A DNA stretch of 11,384 nt from Gammaproteobacteria bacterium (GTDB lineage: Bacteria; Pseudomonadota; Gammaproteobacteria; UBA4575). The DNA is taken from NCBI GenBank assembly GCA_027297825.1, contig JAPUHH010000182.1, positions 1 to 11,384 of the forward strand. The letters run 5' to 3'. Position numbers and translations under genes: made by a program. The notes beneath the pieces were generated by a model. It had not been told where the DNA came from and ran no database searches. It saw nothing but the letters and a program-made list of their open reading frames with translations. How positions within the stretch are numbered: position 1 is the stretch's first letter; the number at the start of each line of letters is the position of its first letter. Positions 6,884 through 11,384 of this stretch are shown here, piece after piece.

Positions 6884-7525
6884 GGCTTTAACTTCAGATA
6901 TTTTCGGGTAGTAATGCTATTTATCGGCTGCAATTAAAAAACCTGAAACAGGGCAGTGAAAGGTAGATTTTATTATTGCATTGGTATGGGACTTGTTCAT
7001 GCTGGTTGAATTTATTAGAGCCTCGCCACAAGGTTCAGTGGATCGCCATGGATTTCTAAGTAGTTTCTAAATACTCAGAGGTGAAGATGTAATTCCAAGC
7101 ACAGAAGCTCACATTCGTTGGCTAAATTCTATGGAGGCAATATGTTTGCAGCACACTCGAATTAGCGAATAGATTATTTGCTATAAATAGTATCGGGATC
7201 ACCATTTTTAATAGGAATTGAATACATTCTTGCTGGCTTCAGGCAGCAATCAGCGCATATATCTCTTCTAGCTTATTTGTGGTGAGTACGAATCAAAGTG
7301 TATGCAATATTGAAGTGTTAGTAGAATGTTGGAATGAAGGTCTTGTTTATAGATCGGGGATATACATGAGGCGATAAGAATAAGCAAAAAATAAATTATT
7401 GTGATGCAAGGTATACTTTTCTCATACGTTAAAAGAGAAATGCTAAAGGGATTTAAACAATGGCGGTTATGAATACTGGTTAGCTACTTTTTTAAGTAAA
7501 TTAAAGCTGCATATAAATGCACAAT
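6884..7525. other. 642-base region with no convincing gene
   Basis: This lies between the start of the small exported protein gene and the end of the oxidase operon. All frames are short. The longest nearly open stretch (6999-7172, plus strand) is broken by an in-frame TAA at 7068-7070 and matches nothing I recognise. No tRNA, tandem repeat or inverted repeat typical of an IS is visible. The bases just after 6883 should contain the promoter of the exported protein gene. Confidence 0.55.
7508..7521 (-). terminator. Weak hairpin after the oxidase operon
   Basis: On the minus strand, 4 bases after the peroxidase stop, TGCAT and ATGCA form a 5-bp stem with a 4-base loop, followed by GCTTTAATTT. 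A second AT-rich stem (TACTT/AAGTA) follows within 20 bases. Both are weak, and they are listed only because they sit where the operon's terminator is expected. Confidence 0.25.
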
Positions 7526-8806
7526 TTAACCTTCCGGGCGTTTTAGCCATTTAGAGTCAATTGATGGTGGTCCAGTCAGAGTCTGTAGAAAAGCTTCAAG
7601 TTGCTGCATCTCAAAGGCATTCAAGTTTAAGGGCTTGATTTCATTGTGGCCCACCATTGCTACAGGCGCACGGTTGTAGTGATCAATTACTGCGGCGAGA
7701 TCTTCTAGTTGTCCTGCGTGCATATAGGGATTGGTTTTAGCGACATTCCTGAGTGAGGGTACTTTGTGTGCACCAATCAACTCATCACCAATCCTGGTAA
7801 AGCGTAATTCAGCGCAATCACCATTGCTAGTGTCACTAAAGGTGCCGAGGCAATTTAATGTGTCATTACGTACTTTTTTTACGCCAGCGGCGCGACCCAT
7901 ACTTGGGAGTTGCCCGGGAGAAGATAATATTCCGGTATTATGGAACTCGTTGTTAGTGAAGAGTGGTCCGTTATGGCAATTGATGCACTGTGCTTTACCA
8001 ATGAATAATTTTAATCCTGTAACTTCATTGCGATTAAGTGTACTCATTGCAGTTATGTCATTGTTGATTATTGCATTAGCATAAACATCAAAGCGTGAGG
8101 GTCCGGGTAACAGCAAACGCTCATAGGCGTTAATGGACTTGCCTATATTTACAAAGACTTTTGTGACTGTCTCTTGGTCTTTGACCGACATAGATTGCCA
8201 AGCATCATTCCATGCTTTTTTACTCACTGGCCCAGCGGCAGGAGGAAAGCGTATTCTGTCGGAAAAATTAGGTAATGAGCCAAATAGTTTCTCATAAATG
8301 TCGTAATAGTGCTGATCTTGTGAAATTAAATGTGCGTATTGCATGCGAGAACCCGCATGCTCTAATGAATTTTCTAGTGGTGATAGTGCTTGTGACCAGA
8401 GACTGTCTTTGCGTCCGTCCCAAAATTGCCAGGGGCTGTAAGCAGCACCAATAAGGCTCATCGAATTACGTGTTCCCTTCATGGCACCAACAGCAACTTT
8501 TAAACCATCACTAAAAAATAGCTCGGCTTGGTGGCAGGTTGCACAGGAAATTTTTCCATTGGCACTGAGACGTGGATCGAAATACAATTGGTAACCAAAT
8601 TGTGCGGCAAGGGGATGATCTGCAACGGAGTTGCTAGTGTCTGGTGGCAAAGGCGGAAGGCTGTTTATCCAAAGGGAGCGTAATATATTGATCTCGCCAG
8701 TTGTCCACATGCTGGATGGATTTGATGTAGTAAAATACCAAACACTCGACAGCAATGCTGCAATACTTATTAAAGCAACCGCATAGCTTCGGTAAAGTTG
8801 CGGCAT
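7526..8806 (-). CDS. Membrane-anchored di-haem cytochrome c peroxidase / MauG family protein
   Basis: Bacterial di-haem peroxidases reduce H2O2 in the periplasm using electrons from cytochrome c; MauG relatives carry out other oxidations. An uncleaved N-terminal helix (about 8-26) should anchor this 426-residue protein in the membrane. Haem sites are CATCH (Cys88, Cys91, His92) and CINCH (Cys274, Cys277, His278). Family landmarks are FGYQLYFDPRLSANGKISC (70-88), WQFWDGRKDSLWSQA (126-140), the KVPSLRNVAKTNPYMHAG block (348-365) and the AVIDHYNR segment after it. The sequence alone does not settle whether the second haem has a Met or Tyr axial ligand, so peroxidase and MauG-like roles are both open. 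It is the last gene of the run, three bases after the YtkA-like gene, suggesting translational coupling. Its presence suggests peroxide removal or an electron path linked to the oxidase. Confidence 0.93.
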   Translation of the reverse strand: MPQLYRSYAVALISIAALLSSVWYFTTSNPSSMWTTGEINILRSLWINSLPPLPPDTSNSVADHPLAAQFGYQLYFDPRLSANGKISCATCHQAELFFSDGLKVAVGAMKGTRNSMSLIGAAYSPWQFWDGRKDSLWSQALSPLENSLEHAGSRMQYAHLISQDQHYYDIYEKLFGSLPNFSDRIRFPPAAGPVSKKAWNDAWQSMSVKDQETVTKVFVNIGKSINAYERLLLPGPSRFDVYANAIINNDITAMSTLNRNEVTGLKLFIGKAQCINCHNGPLFTNNEFHNTGILSSPGQLPSMGRAAGVKKVRNDTLNCLGTFSDTSNGDCAELRFTRIGDELIGAHKVPSLRNVAKTNPYMHAGQLEDLAAVIDHYNRAPVAMVGHNEIKPLNLNAFEMQQLEAFLQTLTGPPSIDSKWLKRPEG

Positions 8807-8809
8807 GAT

Positions 8810-9235
8810 CTAGTTCTGCAACTGCAGATCAAACGTTACAGTGTCACTGATTTCGTTATCGAGAATTGCAATGGTGATCTGCCACCATCCACTCATATGA
8901 AACTTTAGGCCTTCAAGCAGGTAACAGCCATCACCGAGATTTTTAGTCACTTGAGGGCGGGTTGGGAGTCCGTGATTATGCTCTGGCATTCCACCCACTA
9001 CGTTAATGTCTGCGTTAAGTACCGGTTCTCCTGTTTTATTTTCGATTTGAATAATCCAAGCATGCATGGTGTTAATGACAATTGGATCCAGTTTGCTGGT
9101 GAAAGTGACTCGATAATGTTGGCGTTCAGAAAGTTTAGTGTTATCAATATTCGTCACAGCTTGTTCTTGTTGACCAAGTGCAAATGTGCACAGCAAGAAA
9201 AGCAATAAAATACATATTGATTGAATAAGTTTCAT
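8810..9235 (-). CDS. Periplasmic YtkA/FixH-like domain protein
   Basis: A signal peptide (MKLIQSICILLLFLLCTFAL, cleavage near residue 21) precedes a single beta-sandwich domain of about 110 residues. The stretch VVGGMPEHNHGLPTRPQV (79-96) followed by LLEGLKFHMSGWWQITI (106-122) is the signature of YtkA-like/FixH-like proteins that recur beside cytochrome oxidase genes. Met83, His86, His88, His113 and Met114 could form a copper site, which is inference. Codon and spacing context (9 bases after the upstream gene, 3 before the peroxidase) puts it in the same operon. No obvious ribosome binding site is seen, so coupling to the upstream gene is likely. The biochemical role of this family is poorly defined; assembly or metal handling for the oxidase is plausible. 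Confidence 0.75.
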   Translation of the reverse strand: MKLIQSICILLLFLLCTFALGQQEQAVTNIDNTKLSERQHYRVTFTSKLDPIVINTMHAWIIQIENKTGEPVLNADINVVGGMPEHNHGLPTRPQVTKNLGDGCYLLEGLKFHMSGWWQITIAILDNEISDTVTFDLQLQN

Positions 9236-9244
9236 GAATAGATT

Positions 9245-9907
9245 TTAAGCTTTGTTTTGTGGAGGCGTAACGAATTTACGTAATCTCACATAGCCGCCAT
9301 TCATTAACCAGTAGCTTAGTTGTATTAGTATTATTAGTGCAATGATAAAAGGTATATAGCCCCAATTATTGCCGCCAACCTGAAAAGGGAAAACTGCGGT
9401 ATAGGTTTCATCGTTGGTGGGATGTTTGGCCGTCATGATGCCAATGTAATTGCCTTTTTTTTCAAAGCTATGTAACGCAAGAAAGACTCCATCTGGGCGA
9501 ACTAAAGGAGGTTGGTAAAATACAGTGTCATGGTTTAAGTCATCGATTTTTTCGAGATCTTCCCATGTGGCGAATCGTCCAAGGTCTCGCACATCATTAA
9601 TTATACGAAAATCCACGGGCACTTCTCTTAGGCTGTCATGTAAGTACTCGATTACAAATACACTCTCAGTTACGTCCGGAATATCTTCGCAAAATTCTTT
9701 GTGTCGGCTAATTTTTGGTTGGTAGACGGTGAAGTGCGCTTTAAAAAATCCTATTTCAATTACACAAATATCTTTTTCCAGAAACACGCCGCCGTGTGCG
9801 TATGCGTCATAACATAAAAATAATAACGTGAAGGATATAAGGCAACAAACCGACGCGCTTTTAGCGCGTTGCTTAATTAGCATAGAATTCAATGCAATGG
9901 ATATCAC
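9245..9907 (-). CDS. Exported one-TM protein of unknown function in an oxidase operon, possible histidine-brace copper protein
   Basis: I do not recognise a named family. The frame opens with GTG at 9907; an alternative ATG lies at 9883 (Met9) and gives a more ordinary signal peptide. Neither has a clear Shine-Dalgarno sequence. The signal segment (about 15-37) ends in Ala-Tyr-Ala before HGGVFLEKD, so the mature protein would begin with His38. The soluble domain (about 38-180) has AHFTVYQP (57-64), EFCEDIPDV (71-79), PVDFRIINDV (97-106), TVFYQPPLVRPDGVF (128-142) and YIGIMTAK (154-161). Cys48 and Cys73 could form a disulfide. A transmembrane helix (about 184-202) and a short basic tail end the protein, placing the domain in the periplasm. 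It sits between oxidase subunit IV and the YtkA-like gene. An oxidase accessory, possibly copper-related, is inferred. Confidence 0.6.
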   Translation of the reverse strand: MISIALNSMLIKQRAKSASVCCLISFTLLFLCYDAYAHGGVFLEKDICVIEIGFFKAHFTVYQPKISRHKEFCEDIPDVTESVFVIEYLHDSLREVPVDFRIINDVRDLGRFATWEDLEKIDDLNHDTVFYQPPLVRPDGVFLALHSFEKKGNYIGIMTAKHPTNDETYTAVFPFQVGGNNWGYIPFIIALIILIQLSYWLMNGGYVRLRKFVTPPQNKA

Positions 9908-9949
9908 TATCTATCATATTGAATGAAAAGCTATTGCGATAGTAGGCCT

Positions 9950-10309
9950 CTAGTGTTCTTTTAGATTGTGGTGTTCTACAACAGGCGCTTCATCTACTCC
10001 AAAAAACTTAGCACGGGCAGAATAGGTGTAATCACCTTCAATAGACATCATTGCGATTAGCACCAGTAAAGCCAGAGGTGGGACTAGTATCGCGGTGATC
10101 AATGCCAGCCGCTCCCAAGCCATATGCATAAAGATGGCAACAATGAAACCGGCTTTCAACATCATAAAGATAATGATGAGGTTCCATCTTAATAAGCCTT
10201 GGAATTGAAAATAGTCCACCAGATAAGAAAACGTGCTGAGTACGAACAGCAACGCCCATATCCACAGGTAAATGCTAAGCGGGTGTTGTTGGCCTTCTGC
10301 TGCTGACAT
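9950..10309 (-). CDS. Cytochrome c oxidase subunit IV (prokaryotic type)
   Basis: This small integral-membrane subunit of haem-copper oxidases is thought to support assembly or stability of subunit I and carries no redox centre. Its 119 residues form three transmembrane helices (about 12-31, 40-61 and 67-88), with the FMMLKAGFIVAIFMHMAWER segment typical of the COX4_pro/CyoD/CtaF group, and a charged tail ending HHNLKEH. A clear ribosome binding site, GAGGAA, lies 6 bases before the ATG and overlaps the stop codon of the subunit III gene (TGA of TGAGGAA), so the two are likely coupled. The presence of subunits III and IV together fits a caa3- or aa3-type oxidase; a bo3 quinol oxidase is less likely given the cytochrome-type accessory genes. 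Confidence 0.9.
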   Translation of the reverse strand: MSAAEGQQHPLSIYLWIWALLFVLSTFSYLVDYFQFQGLLRWNLIIIFMMLKAGFIVAIFMHMAWERLALITAILVPPLALLVLIAMMSIEGDYTYSARAKFFGVDEAPVVEHHNLKEH

Positions 10310-10318
10310 TGTTATTCC

Positions 10319-10996
10319 TCACCAAAGATAAAAGAATGCAAAAATAAATACCCAGACTAAATCAACGAAGTGCCAGTATAAGCCGGCAATTTCTACAATA
10401 TCGTAACCTTTCTTTTCATAACGGCCATTTAAGACCCCAATGGCTACGTAGGATAAATAGATAACGCCTCCGGTTACATGGGCACCGTGAAATCCAGTGA
10501 TCATGAAAAAGCATGCTCCAAACTGTGGGGCGCCAAACGGATTTGCCCAAGGTCGTACTCCTTCCTCCACAATAAGTTTGGTCCACTCAAAGGCTTGCAT
10601 ACTGACAAACATTACTCCAAATGCAGCAGTTGCAAACATCAGCAAAGCGGTTTTGTTTCGATCCTTGCGATAGCCATAATTAACCGCTAATGCCATGGTG
10701 CCACTACTTGAAATCAAAATAAAAGTCATAATGGCAATCAGGATAAGAGGAATGGGTTCGCCGCCAAAAGATAATGCAAAGATTTCACTTGCATTAGGCC
10801 ATGGAATGGTGGAACTGATACGTACTTTCATGTAACCCGTAAGGAACGAAGTAAAAATAAACGTATCACTTACCAAGAAGATCCACATCATGGCCTTCCC
10901 CCAGTGAATCTTGAAGATCTCTTTATCTGCAGACCAATCCGTCACTAAATCGGTCAAGACGTCACTATCAGTGATTTCTCCTGAACTTTGTGCCAT
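10319..10996 (-). CDS. Cytochrome c oxidase subunit III
   Basis: Subunit III is an integral membrane protein that packs against subunit I and helps keep proton uptake and catalysis stable; it has no metal centre. The 225-residue length and five predicted helices fit the short bacterial form. TM1 is KAMMWIFLVSDTFIFTSFL (34-52); later landmarks are MQAFEWTKLI, GFHGAHVTGG (168-177) and GLYWHFVDLVWVFIFAFFYL near the C-terminus (205-224), with Glu and His residues typical of the family. AGAGGAT lies 9 bases before the ATG. It is the second of two adjacent subunit III genes and lies 31 bases after the first. Two subunit III-like genes in tandem occur in some proteobacterial oxidase operons. They may both be needed, or one may be a divergent accessory. 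Confidence 0.95.
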   Translation of the reverse strand: MAQSSGEITDSDVLTDLVTDWSADKEIFKIHWGKAMMWIFLVSDTFIFTSFLTGYMKVRISSTIPWPNASEIFALSFGGEPIPLILIAIMTFILISSSGTMALAVNYGYRKDRNKTALLMFATAAFGVMFVSMQAFEWTKLIVEEGVRPWANPFGAPQFGACFFMITGFHGAHVTGGVIYLSYVAIGVLNGRYEKKGYDIVEIAGLYWHFVDLVWVFIFAFFYLW

Positions 10997-11027
10997 GAGT
11001 TTTATATCCTCTTTATATAGACCATGT

Positions 11028-11384
11028 TTAGGTAGATAAGAGCAGTGCGAACAAAACTAACCAAACTAAAAGTAAGAAATGCCAATAAATGGCGCAGAGT
11101 TCAATACTCATACGAATTTTGTGTACTTCAACCTTATTTTGTAATTTAAAAATCGTTTTACTCCAGACCCATAAGCCGCCAAAAATGTGTAGAGCATGAA
11201 TGGCGGTTAGTACGTAAAAGAAAGAATTCGCCGGGTTGGCGGAAAGGTAATAACCTGCATCATTTAAGCCTTGCCAAGCCCATAGCTGACCTGCAATGAA
11301 CGCAAAGGTGAATAGACAGCCAAACTATAAATTGGATTTCACGCCACTTACTTGGTTGCGAATGACCGCATTGCGCGCGCGCTG
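11028..11384 (-). CDS. First cytochrome c oxidase subunit III gene, 5' partial, with in-frame TAG near the edge
   Basis: Only the C-terminal 118 codons are present; the gene runs off the right edge. Read on the minus strand to the TAA at 11028-11030, it contains FIAGQLWAWQGL, then NSFFYVLTAIHALHIFGGLW and ELCAIYWHFLLLVWLVLFAL, which are hallmark subunit III segments (the LTAIHALH and YWHFLLLVW helices). Upstream, RNAVIRNQVSGVKSNL is followed by an in-frame TAG (+ strand 11325-11327) before FGCLFTFAFIAG. Homology continues on both sides of the stop in the same frame, so a single-base change (for example TGG to TAG) is the simplest account. This lies 58-60 bases from the window end, so a sequencing or assembly error is more likely than a real nonsense mutation. 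Subunits I and II are expected further right. Confidence 0.85.

Noticed and set aside
6999..7172. Near-open frame of 57 codons with one internal TAA, possibly a gene remnant
   Set aside because: It has plausible amino-acid content (EDVIPSTEAHIRWLNSMEAI) but no start signal and no family I can name. The length is within chance for this region.
9852..9868. ACGCGC/GCGCGT inverted repeat
   Set aside because: It lies inside the signal-peptide coding region of the unknown oxidase-operon gene, and a 6-bp repeat there is explained by Lys-Arg-Ala codons.

Overview
The window looks like an accessory-plus-housekeeping stretch of an AT-rich proteobacterium, most likely a gammaproteobacterium. A YgdH-type PpnN and a canonical TypA/BipA point that way, and a Fae-family gene suggests a methylotroph or a relative. 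Taxonomy is inferred from gene content and protein style only. Both ends cut through genes, and each end gene carries a reading-frame defect within about 60 bases of the edge. That pattern fits contig-end sequence error better than two pseudogenes.

Layout from left to right. Bases 1-542 (+) hold a Fae-family (formaldehyde-activating enzyme) paralogue that lacks the usual catalytic His. Bases 557-580 form a terminator-like hairpin. Bases 602-991 (-) encode a small basic protein of unknown function. Divergent from it, 998-1224 (+) holds a tiny gene readable only by a -1 shift at an A_AAA_AAG heptamer. typA lies at 1333-3153 (-), followed by about 760 bases without a convincing gene. ppnN lies at 3916-5292 (-). 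Divergent from ppnN are a 79-residue encapsulated-ferritin-like protein at 5417-5656 (+) and a persulfide dioxygenase at 5738-6490 (+). The latter is convergent with a small secreted unknown at 6494-6883 (-). About 640 bases without a convincing gene follow.

The right third (11384 down to 7526, all minus) is one compact operon-like run: a partial oxidase subunit III, a second subunit III, subunit IV, an unknown exported one-TM protein, a YtkA/FixH-like periplasmic protein, and a membrane-anchored di-heme peroxidase of the CCP/MauG family. Subunits I and II would be expected just beyond the right edge. The run reads as a haem-copper terminal oxidase with periplasmic accessory proteins.

The most interesting lead is the unknown 220-residue protein at 9245-9907. 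Its predicted signal-peptide cleavage (Ala-Tyr-Ala|His) would leave an N-terminal histidine, as in histidine-brace copper proteins. The next gene encodes a His/Met-rich YtkA-like protein. Together they suggest an oxidase-linked copper-handling or redox module, which is a hypothesis from sequence alone. The left-middle part concerns housekeeping and stress: translation GTPase, nucleotide pool, iron and sulfane sulfur. No tRNA, rRNA, CRISPR array, IS element or att site was seen.
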